From an uncultured Lactobacillus sp. (GTDB lineage Bacteria > Bacillota > Bacilli > Lactobacillales > Lactobacillaceae): a stretch of DNA of 45,563 nucleotides. The notes under the pieces were generated by a model. The model was given only the letters and a program-made list of their open reading frames with translations. It ran no database searches and had not been told where the DNA came from. Position 1 is the first letter of the stretch, and each line of letters opens with the position of its first letter. Position numbers and translations under genes: made by a program. Positions 35,798 through 43,842 of the stretch are shown in pieces. The stretch lies in contig CAJLBJ010000017.1 in NCBI GenBank assembly GCA_905204935.1, forward strand, positions 1-45,563. Direction: 5' to 3'.

Positions 35798-36560
35798 TTG
35801 TAATTTGAGAAGTTGGATAAACTTCTAAAATCATCTCTTGTAATTTAGTTGCCCCTGCTTGATTTTGACAATGTGCAAGCACGACTTTACCGCCTTTAAA
35901 CCCAAATTCTGTTAATTTTTCAACTAGCATTGCCAAGGCTTTCTTTTCTCCTCGTGCCTTTCCTAACGGCTCTAGCTTACCTTCCAGGCTTGCACTGCCA
36001 ATCATTCGAATTTTTAAAAGATGCGCAACCTTAGCTGTTGTCGAGTTAATCCGACCATTGTTAACTAAATTAACCAATGACTCTAACGAAAAAATTAGCT
36101 TAGTCTTAGTCTGATACTCATTTAAAATAGTTACAATCTCTTCAAAAGGTGTTTCTTTTAAAATTAATTCTTCTAATTTTTCAATCATTAAGACCATCTT
36201 AGGCCCAGCTGCCAAAGAATCTAAGACACAAATCTTAACGTCTGGATGTTCTTCTTGATAAATTTCCTTTGCTTGTAATGCTGATGAATAGCTACCAGAA
36301 AGTGCGCTAGTCAACGTTATCGCAAACACAATATCCGCCCCTGAAAAAGCCTCACACCATTGATGAATATTGGGACATGCAGTGGTCGTTTTGCCCGTAT
36401 AATTTTGTAAATCAGTAATCATCTTATCGACATCAAGTTGTGCATCATCTAAATATTGTGCTTGATCTGCTTGAATACACAATGGTACAGTAGCAAAATC
36501 AACTTGTTTTAATTGTAAAATGTTAGCTGCTGAATCAGCAACAATCTTATATCTTGTCAT
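35727..36560 (-). CDS. DegV family fatty-acid-binding protein
   Basis: This 277-residue two-domain DegV protein binds a fatty acid, in other Firmicutes as the FakB component presenting it to the FakA kinase. The opening KIVADSAAN carries the family motif, with SALSGSYSSA and the hinge SLVNLVNNGRINS following. It appears complete despite the deletion junction at its 3' end. It has no terminator of its own in the remaining sequence and would read into the symporter remnant. No fakA gene is in the window. A second degV lies at 38086. Confidence 0.88.
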   Translation of the reverse strand: MTRYKIVADSAANILQLKQVDFATVPLCIQADQAQYLDDAQLDVDKMITDLQNYTGKTTTACPNIHQWCEAFSGADIVFAITLTSALSGSYSSALQAKEIYQEEHPDVKICVLDSLAAGPKMVLMIEKLEELILKETPFEEIVTILNEYQTKTKLIFSLESLVNLVNNGRINSTTAKVAHLLKIRMIGSASLEGKLEPLGKARGEKKALAMLVEKLTEFGFKGGKVVLAHCQNQAGATKLQEMILEVYPTSQITITKCRGLCSYYAEQGGLMIGFEI

Positions 36561-36680
36561 AAATTTTTAATTCCTTTTAAAATCTTCTTAGCGGTTTTTT
36601 AAAAACTCATCTTCATTTTGATTGTATATGTTTACAAATTCTTTGTCAAGAGATATTCAATAACCTTTCAAAAAGATTTA

Positions 36681-36709
36681 TTGACCTTGTGAAGAGATAT
36701 TTGTATAAT
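36681..36709 (+). promoter_or_regulatory. Strong promoter of DUF1836 gene
   Basis: TTGACC (36681-36686), 17 nt, TATAAT (36704-36709). It shows that a possible GTG start at 36689 is wrong, because that codon lies inside the promoter. Confidence 0.85.
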
Positions 36710-36742
36710 AATTTTAAACTACTTTATTTGGAGGCAGATTCA

Positions 36743-37261
36743 GTGGCATCCACTATTAAACAACAGTTAGCCAAGTCTCTAGATGGTGTCAAACTACCAG
36801 CATACAATGAAATTCCAAACGTCGGTTTATACCTAGAGCAAACTACTAAATACCTAAACGAATATTTAGAACCTTTAGCTGGAATTAGTTTGACCAATTC
36901 GATGATTAGCAATTATGTAAAAAAGAAACTAATTGCCAGTCCTGTTAAAAAACAATATTCACGCGAACAGATAGCACATCTTTTCTTTATTGCCTTGACT
37001 AAAAGTGTGCTCTCATTAGATAATTTGCAGACCTTAGTAAAATTACAACAAGAGTCTTATACTACAAAAGATGCTTATATATACTTTTGTACAGAATTAG
37101 AAGAACTACTTCATGAAGTTTTTGAAATTAAACCACCTCAAAATCACACGATTCATTCTGAATCAGAAGAAAAAACAATGCTTCATAATATTATCGCTAC
37201 AATCGCACATAAAATTTATCTCGATAAATATTTTATTTATCTAAATACAAAACAAAAATAG
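36743..37261 (+). CDS. DUF1836 domain protein, putative transcriptional regulator
   Basis: This protein (172 aa from the GTG at 36743) resembles DUF1836 proteins, small MerR-like helical proteins of Firmicutes with no proven role. The region LTNSMISNYVKKKLI (about 70-84), followed by KQYSREQIAHLFFIALTKSVLSL, looks like the helix-turn-helix portion. The GTG start is set by TTTGGAGG 8 nt upstream and by the promoter position. It is monocistronic with its own terminator, next to degV, as often seen for DUF1836 genes. Confidence 0.75.
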   Translation: MASTIKQQLAKSLDGVKLPAYNEIPNVGLYLEQTTKYLNEYLEPLAGISLTNSMISNYVKKKLIASPVKKQYSREQIAHLFFIALTKSVLSLDNLQTLVKLQQESYTTKDAYIYFCTELEELLHEVFEIKPPQNHTIHSESEEKTMLHNIIATIAHKIYLDKYFIYLNTKQK

Positions 37262-37275
37262 TTTATTTACGTAAG

Positions 37276-37302
37276 AGTGTTTCTTTAAAGAAACACTTTT
37301 TT
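37276..37302 (+). terminator. Terminator of DUF1836 gene
   Basis: AGTGTTTCTTT and AAAGAAACACT form an 11-bp perfect stem followed by a run of T. Confidence 0.88.
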
Positions 37303-37342
37303 ATGATTAACTAATTGATATATTAACAAAACCAAACACGGG

Positions 37343-37357
37343 TTGAAAGCGCTATCT
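37343..37357 (+). promoter_or_regulatory. Perfect cre site upstream of sigma factor gene
   Basis: TTGAAAGCGCTATCT matches WTGNAANCGNWNNCW at every defined position. It lies about 50 nt before the sigma factor start, close to its likely promoter, so CcpA repression would be expected. Confidence 0.7.
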
Positions 37358-37407
37358 TTGAACGGTACGATAATTTAAAAGTTTTATTTAAAAAAGGGGA
37401 TTTTTTA

Positions 37408-37989
37408 ATGTCAATTTCAAGTGATGATGTTCAACTACTAACTGCTATCTTAGAAGATCCAGAAAGTCCTAAGTTAAAAATTTTGTTTGATAAATATCGT
37501 CCAATGATTTCAGCTCTATTAGCCGATTTTCAATTCCGTTTTCTTGATCAAGATGATGCTTTTGCAATTGCTTTAACTGTATGCTTTAACTCTGTCCGAT
37601 CATTTGATGTAACAAAAAAAGTAACTTTTGGTGCCTTTTTTAAAAACAATCTCCGTAATGAATTTTTGTCTATTGCTAGACGTCAAGCAGCTCAAAAGCG
37701 TGCTGCTGATCTTAATGCTTATTCATATGATACCATGTTAAGCTTGTATCCTAATTTTACTAATACACACATGACACATTTATCCCCTGAAGAACGACTA
37801 GCATTAAAAGAAGAATTAAAAAACGCATTAAATGACTTTTCTTATCTAGAAGATAAAGTTTTTTACAATTATCTGACTACATCTGACCAAAAGCAAGCAG
37901 CCAAAAATTTACATATTTCAGAACAAACATATGTTAATGCGGTTAATCGATGTCGAAATAAAATAAAGCAAAATTTTGAGATTGACTAG
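37408..37989 (+). CDS. Sigma-70 family factor, ComX/SigH-like
   Basis: This 193-residue small sigma factor has a region-2-like segment at about 20-90 (FDKYRPMISALLADF, FLDQDDAFAIALTVCFNSVRSFD, TFGAFFKNNLRNEFLSIARRQ) and a C-terminal region-4-like helix-turn-helix (QKQAAKNLHISEQTYVNAVNRCRNKIK). Length and layout match ComX/SigH proteins of lactobacilli, which direct late competence genes where functional. AAAGGGGAT precedes the ATG. The perfect cre site links it to carbon status. Whether competence is active cannot be judged here. Confidence 0.82.
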   Translation: MSISSDDVQLLTAILEDPESPKLKILFDKYRPMISALLADFQFRFLDQDDAFAIALTVCFNSVRSFDVTKKVTFGAFFKNNLRNEFLSIARRQAAQKRAADLNAYSYDTMLSLYPNFTNTHMTHLSPEERLALKEELKNALNDFSYLEDKVFYNYLTTSDQKQAAKNLHISEQTYVNAVNRCRNKIKQNFEID

Positions 37990-38085
37990 TCATGCGTTTG
38001 GTTTACGGACGTTTAATTTTGTAATATAATTTAAGTTAGATAAGTGTATTCTGGTATAGTCAAATACGTGACAAGGAGTTTTTTT

Positions 38086-38931
38086 ATGATTAAAATCGTA
38101 ACGGATTCATCGGTACAATTAACAGCCGCTGAAATAAAAGAAAACAATATTACGATCATTCCACTTTCAATTGAAATTGCAGGTCAAAACTATGTTGATG
38201 GCGAAGATATTTCACGTCAACAACTAGTTGAAGCTTTACGTGAAGGCAATATTCCTAAATCAAGTCAACCACCTATGGGACGCTTTGTAGAAGTTTTTGA
38301 TGAACTAGGCAAAGATGGCTCAGAAGTTGTTGCAATCATTTTATCCGATGTTTTAAGTGGGACATTTAACACTGCTCAAAGCGCGGCACAGATGACCAAA
38401 ACTAAGGTAACCGTTATCAACAGCAAATCAACCGATCGTGGCTTAGCATTTCAAGTTTTAGCCGCTGCTAAAGATGCACAAGAAGGTAAGAGTGTATCAG
38501 AAATCGTTGCTCATTGTGCCGATATCGCCAAACGAACAACGATTGATGTGTTGGTAGATAACCTAGATTGTTTAGTTGCTGGCGGACGTGTCAGCAAGAT
38601 GGCTGGTATGTTGACTAAGCTCATCAATCTCAAAGTTATTGTGCGCTTAAATGATGAAAGTTTAGATGTGGCCGCAAAGGGTCGGAGTCGCAAGACATTT
38701 GTAAAATACTGCAGTGAACTTGCACAAGGTTATGAAGATAATCCTTTATGTGAACTTTCATTGTCAAATGTTGGCACCGATAAAGAATTTTTAGATCGCA
38801 TTAAGCAAACCCTACTTCCTCAAAACCAAGATGTTCCTTATTTAGCCGAATTGACTAGCCCTATTATCATGACACACACAGGACTAAATGCTATCGGTGT
38901 TGTAACCTTACAGAAAAAAGCTGTCCGTTAA
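38086..38931 (+). CDS. DegV family fatty-acid-binding protein (second copy)
   Basis: This 281-residue DegV/FakB-type lipid-binding protein has KIVTDSSVQL at the N-terminus, SSQPPMGRFVEVFD and SDVLSGTFNTAQSA for the fatty-acid pocket, and NLDCLVAGGRVSK in the hinge. The start ATG at 38086 follows AAGGAG; an ATG 14 codons upstream has no site. It differs strongly from the copy at 35727 and so is not a recent duplicate; FakB proteins often differ in acyl preference. It is monocistronic with a terminator behind. Confidence 0.88.
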   Translation: MIKIVTDSSVQLTAAEIKENNITIIPLSIEIAGQNYVDGEDISRQQLVEALREGNIPKSSQPPMGRFVEVFDELGKDGSEVVAIILSDVLSGTFNTAQSAAQMTKTKVTVINSKSTDRGLAFQVLAAAKDAQEGKSVSEIVAHCADIAKRTTIDVLVDNLDCLVAGGRVSKMAGMLTKLINLKVIVRLNDESLDVAAKGRSRKTFVKYCSELAQGYEDNPLCELSLSNVGTDKEFLDRIKQTLLPQNQDVPYLAELTSPIIMTHTGLNAIGVVTLQKKAVR

Positions 38932-38948
38932 TAAATGTAATTATTAAA

Positions 38949-38976
38949 AGAGCCTTAGTTAAAGGCTCTTTTTTTG
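38949..38976 (+). terminator. Terminator of second degV
   Basis: AAAGAGCCT and AGGCTCTTT pair around a short TAGTTAA loop, followed by a T-run. Confidence 0.88.
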
Positions 38977-39074
38977 ATGGAAAAACCAATTGAGAATGTT
39001 TTTCGTTTAGAGATTTTTTAATTTATTTTAACAAACGCTGTTAAATCAACATTTTCCTTCATCTAATTGAAAAA

Positions 39075-39127
39075 GATTATCATTTAGAATGATTCTATTT
39101 TGACTTAATAAACGTTGATGTTACAAT
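39075..39127 (+). promoter_or_regulatory. Fur-like inverted repeat and promoter of metal ATPase
   Basis: ATCATTTAGAATGAT (39079-39093) is a 6-3-6 inverted repeat of ATCATT, resembling Fur/PerR/Zur operators. It directly precedes TTGACT (39100-39105), 16 nt, TACAAT (39122-39127). Its left part GATTATCATT is the inverse of the 10-mer at the CDF promoter. Confidence 0.6.
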
Positions 39128-39166
39128 ACATCTAAACTTAAAACATTTGAGGGGAGCAGAATAATT

Positions 39167-40984
39167 ATGAAACATACCACTAAACTTTGGGTCATTTTAG
39201 CCATTGGTGCTTTAGCCGTTTTCTTAGAATTTGGCTTGCACTTAAACTTATGGGCCCAAATTCTCGTAACTGTTGTTGGTTCTTTGATTTCTTTATCAAT
39301 GTTAATTGAAATGATTAAAACCTTACGTTCTGGACAATACGGTGTTGATTTGCTTGCGATTACCGCTGTTGTAGCAACACTGATTGTTAGCGAATACTGG
39401 GCTTCAATGGTTGTCTTAATCATGCTTGTTGGCGGTGAATCTTTAGAAGACTATGCTGCTAAAAAAGCTAATACAGAGCTTAAAGCTTTATTAGACAATT
39501 CGCCTAATATTGCACACCGTATTACAGAAGATGGCTCAGTTGACTTGCAAGTAGACGAAGTTTTAATCGGCGACAAATTAATCGTCAAGCCAGGCGAATT
39601 AGTACCAGTTGATGGGCATATCATCAAAGGTTCTAGCATGTTTGATGAATCATCATTAACCGGTGAATCTCGTCCTATCAGCAAAGGTCCTGGACAAGAA
39701 ATAATGTCTGGTTCTTTGAATGGTGATTCTTCCATTACAATGCTTGTTGATAAATTAGCTAAAGATAGTCAATATCAACGCTTAATCAAATTAGTTAAAG
39801 AAGCAGAAGAAACCCCTGCACATTTCGTACGCTTAGCCGATCGTTATGCCGTTCCTTTTACGTTGATAGCTTATGTAATCGCAGGAATTGCTTGGTTTAT
39901 CTCGAAAGATCCGGTCCGCTTTGCCGAAGTTTTAGTCGTTGCCTCGCCTTGTCCATTGATTTTAGCCGCACCAGTAGCACTCGTTTCTGGGATGAGTCGC
40001 TCTTCACGAAATGGGATTGTTGTTAAAACTGGTGATGTAATTGAAAAACTTGCAACCGCAAAGACTGCAGCATTTGATAAAACAGGAACGATTACCGATG
40101 GACATTTGACGGTCAGCCAAATCGTAGCACTCGACAACCATTCTAAAGAAGAATTACTCGAATTAGCCGCAAGCACTGAACAAGAATCAAGTCACATCTT
40201 AGCTCGTTCTCTAGTTAAATACGCTTTAAGCCAAAATATTGATCTAGACCCTAGTGACTCGCTTGAAGAAGTTACCGGTAACGGGATCAAGGCACAAATT
40301 AAAGGCAAACTTGTTAAGGTTGGTAAACTTAAATTTGTTGCCCCAGAAAGTAGCATTGAAGAATTAGAACAAACAACTTCATACGTCTCTGTTGACGGTC
40401 AGCTTTGGGGATATATCGTCTTTAGCGATCATATTAGAAGCGAAGCCAAAGAAACAATGGAAACCCTACGCCAACACGGCGTTGACAACATCGTAATGTT
40501 GACTGGTGATCAAGAAAATATTGCACAAAAAATTGCACAAAAAGCAGGTATTACCCAAGTTTTTGCTGAATTATTGCCAGAAGATAAGATTAAAGCCTTA
40601 GAAAATATCGCAACAGATAAGCGCCCTGTCATCATGGTTGGCGATGGCGTAAACGATGCCCCTTCACTAGCAACCGCTGATGTTGGGATTGCCATGGGGG
40701 CACACGGTTCGACTGCCGCTAGCGAATCTGCTGACGTTGTTATCTTAAAAGATGATTTGTCTCGTGTCGCTAAAGCTGTTGAAATTTCAGAAGATACCAT
40801 GCGAATCGCACGTCAAGCGGTATTGATCGGGATTGCAATTTGTATTTTCTTAATGTTAGTCGCCAGCACCGGTTTTGTCCCTGCCTTTATCGGCGCAATG
40901 TTTCAAGAAGTTGTCGACACAGTTTCGATCCTTTGGGCCTTAAAAGCGCGCTATTCTAAGGAAACAGCGGAGAAAAATAGATAA
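39167..40984 (+). CDS. P1B-type metal-exporting ATPase (SPC class)
   Basis: This 605-residue heavy-metal P-type ATPase has no N-terminal metal-binding domain. TGES lies at 165-168, the membrane metal motif SPCPL at 260-264, the phosphorylated aspartate D304 in DKTGT, and MLTGD and GDGVNDAPSLA further on. SPC, rather than CPC, marks the P1B-4 subgroup, known to export Co, Zn or Fe(II). GGGGAG precedes the ATG. The Fur-family-like repeat over the promoter suggests iron or peroxide control, as for the Bacillus iron exporter PfeT; that is inference. Single gene, own terminator. Confidence 0.88.
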   Translation: MKHTTKLWVILAIGALAVFLEFGLHLNLWAQILVTVVGSLISLSMLIEMIKTLRSGQYGVDLLAITAVVATLIVSEYWASMVVLIMLVGGESLEDYAAKKANTELKALLDNSPNIAHRITEDGSVDLQVDEVLIGDKLIVKPGELVPVDGHIIKGSSMFDESSLTGESRPISKGPGQEIMSGSLNGDSSITMLVDKLAKDSQYQRLIKLVKEAEETPAHFVRLADRYAVPFTLIAYVIAGIAWFISKDPVRFAEVLVVASPCPLILAAPVALVSGMSRSSRNGIVVKTGDVIEKLATAKTAAFDKTGTITDGHLTVSQIVALDNHSKEELLELAASTEQESSHILARSLVKYALSQNIDLDPSDSLEEVTGNGIKAQIKGKLVKVGKLKFVAPESSIEELEQTTSYVSVDGQLWGYIVFSDHIRSEAKETMETLRQHGVDNIVMLTGDQENIAQKIAQKAGITQVFAELLPEDKIKALENIATDKRPVIMVGDGVNDAPSLATADVGIAMGAHGSTAASESADVVILKDDLSRVAKAVEISEDTMRIARQAVLIGIAICIFLMLVASTGFVPAFIGAMFQEVVDTVSILWALKARYSKETAEKNR

Positions 40985-41008
40985 AGTCTTTTTGTAAATA
41001 ACAAGAAA

Positions 41009-41057
41009 AAAGAGAAAGTCTACAAAAAATATTTTATAGATTTTCTCTTTATTTTTT
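41009..41057 (+). terminator. Terminator of metal ATPase
   Basis: AAAGAGAAA-G-TCTA and TATAGA-TTTTCTCTTT pair around an A/T loop, followed by ATTTTTTT. Confidence 0.8.
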
Positions 41058-41246
41058 TAATCTGCCGCATGCTATTTTTGTCACAGACCTTTTTATCTTT
41101 AATCGTTTAAATTCGTTTTTGTACCTAGTCAATGAGATTTTTTAATGTTATTCTTAATATAGTGCAATACAGCACTCTTTCGCAAAAAATTACTATATAA
41201 TACTCTTAACACATTTAATTAATAAAATAGATAAGGTTGGTTAAAA
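41058..41246 (+). other. Intergenic region before the surface-polysaccharide genes
   Basis: It is AT-rich. A TATAAT-type box is visible near 41193-41200 (CTATATAATAC) and AAGGTTGG before the GTG start at 41247. No hairpin or other gene is seen. Confidence 0.4.
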
Positions 41247-42365
41247 GTGAAAAAAGTTATTGTTGGCTACTTAACAGATGGTAAAAATAGTGGTATTGAC
41301 AAATATTTATTGAATTTTTTAAGCGTTGTCCACAAGGATGATCTCCAAATAGACTTTTTATCAAGCTACCACGATGATTCCATTAAAGATGAAATAAAAA
41401 AATTCAATTCTAAATTATATAAAATCCCAAGTTTGAAAAATCCTGTAAAACAAATTAATGTTATCCGAAAAATTATTCGTGATGGGAATTATGACGTTGC
41501 TTATTTTAATATTTCTGAATGCATTAATTTAACCGGCATTTATGCAGCTCATAAAGAAAAGCTAGATAGGATAATCATTCACAGTCATAATTCAGGTATT
41601 GGTGGTGACGAAAATGCCAGTCCAATTAAGCGTAAAATGCGGTATTTTCTACATTGTTTCTGTAAACTTTTCTTATATCGTTGGGGAAATGTTTATATAG
41701 GATGTTCAAAAAAAGCAGGTGAATGGTTATTCCCTAACAAAATAGTAGAATCTAGTAATTTCACAATTATCAATAACGCTATTCAAGTGGAAAAATTTGC
41801 CTACTCACCCGAAAAAAGATTGGAAATTCGCAAAAAATTGGAAATAGAAAACAATTTCGTTATAGGTCATATAGGTCGGTTTGCTCACCAAAAAAACCAT
41901 GAATACTTAATCGACATATTTGCAGCCGTAGCGAAAAAATACGAAAATGCCAAACTTATCCTTGTAGGAGAAGGTCCTACCCAAAAAACTATAGAACAAA
42001 AGGTTAGTGATTTAAAACTTCAAGAAAAAGTTCTTTTCTTGGGAAGTAGACCTGACGTCCCTGTTCTTTTACAAGGAATGGATGTATTTATTCTCCCCTC
42101 TCGTTTTGAGGGCTTACCCATAGTTGGTGTAGAAGCTGCTATTTCTGGTCTTCCCTGCCTATTTAGCGACAATATATCCCAGGAAGTAAAAATTACAGAA
42201 AACTGTAAATTTTATAGTATTCATGAAGATCCAGAACTTTGGGCAAAAGAAATCTTAATATTAAAAAATGAACCTAGAAAGGCTGCTGTAATAATAGACG
42301 ATCAATATTGTTTTGATATCCACCAGCAAAAAGAACAGTTACTAAATATAATATCTGGGTCCTAG
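41247..42365 (+). CDS. Glycosyltransferase family 4 (capsule/exopolysaccharide type)
   Basis: This 372-residue GT-B glycosyltransferase has an N-terminal acceptor domain to about residue 180 (with GIDKYLLNFL), then the GT4 donor domain with IGHIGRFAHQKNHEYLI, LVGEGP and the EX7E motif FEGLPIVGVEA. It would add a sugar from a nucleotide donor to a surface polysaccharide or glycolipid intermediate at the membrane face. The start is GTG after AAGGTTGG. It stands alone without the rest of an eps cluster, and the DNA is visibly more AT-rich than the central sugar genes. Confidence 0.87.
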   Translation: MKKVIVGYLTDGKNSGIDKYLLNFLSVVHKDDLQIDFLSSYHDDSIKDEIKKFNSKLYKIPSLKNPVKQINVIRKIIRDGNYDVAYFNISECINLTGIYAAHKEKLDRIIIHSHNSGIGGDENASPIKRKMRYFLHCFCKLFLYRWGNVYIGCSKKAGEWLFPNKIVESSNFTIINNAIQVEKFAYSPEKRLEIRKKLEIENNFVIGHIGRFAHQKNHEYLIDIFAAVAKKYENAKLILVGEGPTQKTIEQKVSDLKLQEKVLFLGSRPDVPVLLQGMDVFILPSRFEGLPIVGVEAAISGLPCLFSDNISQEVKITENCKFYSIHEDPELWAKEILILKNEPRKAAVIIDDQYCFDIHQQKEQLLNIISGS

Positions 42366-42389
42366 TACTATTTTAATTAAGAAATGAAA

Positions 42390-42433
42390 TATAGATGATG
42401 ATTTAATAAAAAATAGATTATCATCTATTTTTG
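42390..42433 (+). terminator. Terminator of GT4 gene
   Basis: ATAGATGATGAT and ATTATCATCTAT pair with one wobble, followed by TTTTTG. Confidence 0.75.
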
Positions 42434-42501
42434 TTGTAAAATCTTACCTTCCAAATAAATATATAAAAATTCAAATTAAAATCTATATAAAATAATAAAA
42501 T

Positions 42502-42545
42502 ACCTATCTTAACTAATTCGGTTAAAATAGGTATTATTTTTTATG
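42502..42545. terminator. Second hairpin terminator (acyltransferase side)
   Basis: AATACCTATCTTAAC and GTTAAAATAGGTATT pair with one mismatch and are flanked by T- and A-runs. It probably ends the leftward acyltransferase transcript and backs up the GT4 terminator. Confidence 0.75.
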
Positions 42546-42572
42546 AAAAAATAGATTATATTGCATATTCAA

Positions 42573-43655
42573 TTAATGCATGAAGGATAAAATCCTTCCT
42601 AAAATTTTGATTCGTGAAATAATAAAGACGATCACGAAACTACATATAAAAGCATATATGATTAAGCGCCATTCTTTTTGAAGATCTGTTTGAATTTCAA
42701 GATTTTTGGCAAACTACATCATAAACATATTATGGCAAAGGTATATCCCAAATGAACACTTACTAATTACTGTAAACAACCATTTGCAAGGAATATGCTT
42801 TAATCTCGTAAAAATCATAAATAAGCTAAACGATGCAATCACTAAGGAAGCCGAATCATACCAAACATTATAAGCAATGTTATGCTGATACGCATATAAT
42901 TCGAAATGCCATGTATACCAATATCCGGCTATTGCAATAATAAAAAAGAATATTGTCTTTATTTTATCGAAAAAGCCTTGCTTTACCACCCAACCTAAGA
43001 TAATCAAAAATCCATACGTACCACCAATAAAAGAAAAATTAGGCATCGCTGATATGGTTGGTTCTTGTTTAATCGAATAATAAACATTAAGCATCGGAAG
43101 AATGAATATGTACAAGAAAGCCACAATCATTGGAAATATCGTTAATTTCTTGTCCACGGATTTTAAAGCATTAGCTATAAATGGCAAGAATAGGTAAATT
43201 CCCACAATCTGATACATATACCACAAATGATTGCAATACGAATTAGCCAACAATAATAATTGACGTGTTAAATCATCACCTTTAAATGGGACTTCCTTAA
43301 ACCAACAATTAAACCAAAAATATAGTCCTATCCATATAACAGTTGCCAGTGTCACTCCAAAAAAATTTCTTTTCCAAAATCTCTTCGTTTTTTCTGTATC
43401 ATATTCTCGATTAAGCAATAAATAACCTGTCAGCATGAAAAAGATGGGCACTCCTAATCTTCCCAAAATATGTAATGCTAATGCAATTTGGCGTGAAAAT
43501 TCTGAAAACTGTTCTGTATTTAATTTCAGAGATAACGGATATACAGCCTCCGTAGAATGTATTATTATAACACATAATATTGCAAACGTTCGTGCGACAT
43601 CTAATGATATAAGTCTTGTCTTTTTTCCATTAATAAACTCCCCTTTTTTATTCAT
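42573..43655 (-). pseudogene. Membrane acyltransferase (Acyl_transf_3) with start frameshift and late stop
   Basis: This is a polytopic O-acyltransferase-like protein. TRLISLDVARTFAILCVIIIHS opens it, GVPIFFMLTGYLLL follows, then about ten helices. Two lesions are visible. The GGGGAG ribosome site points to an ATG at 43628-43630, but there an A6 run puts the frame off by one; A7 would give MEKKTRLISLDV. The open frame survives only from an ATG at 43655 without a ribosome site. In addition a TAG (42714-42716) interrupts it, although the same frame continues for 46 codons through a further membrane helix to TAA at 42573. It would modify surface sugars; a switched-off or dying gene. Confidence 0.8.
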
Positions 43656-43792
43656 TAATAATTATACTACTTTTTTATATTCTGCCAATGACCAATACAA
43701 TTTTTCTTAATGTATGATTTTGATATCTACCCAGTATACCAATCTTTATACTTTACACTCATTATATCTTTCTTTAATTAACTATATAAAAA
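43656..43792. other. AT-rich spacer with promoter of the acyltransferase gene
   Basis: On the minus strand GTATAATTATTA directly precedes the upstream ATG at 43655, consistent with a -10 box and arguing against that ATG as the natural start. Nothing else recognised. Confidence 0.4.
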
Positions 43793-43832
43793 AGATGGTA
43801 TATATCTTTGAAAAATCAAAGATATATACCAT
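43793..43832 (-). terminator. Terminator of cell-wall hydrolase
   Basis: GATGGTATATATCTTTG and its exact complement surround a 6-nt loop, a 17-bp perfect stem. On the minus strand it is followed by six T. Confidence 0.92.
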
Positions 43833-43842
43833 CAACTACTTT

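Noticed and set aside
36689..36742. Eighteen extra N-terminal codons for the DUF1836 gene from GTG 36689
   Set aside because: This stretch contains the -10 box and spacer of a strong promoter; the GTG at 36743 has a proper GGAGG site.
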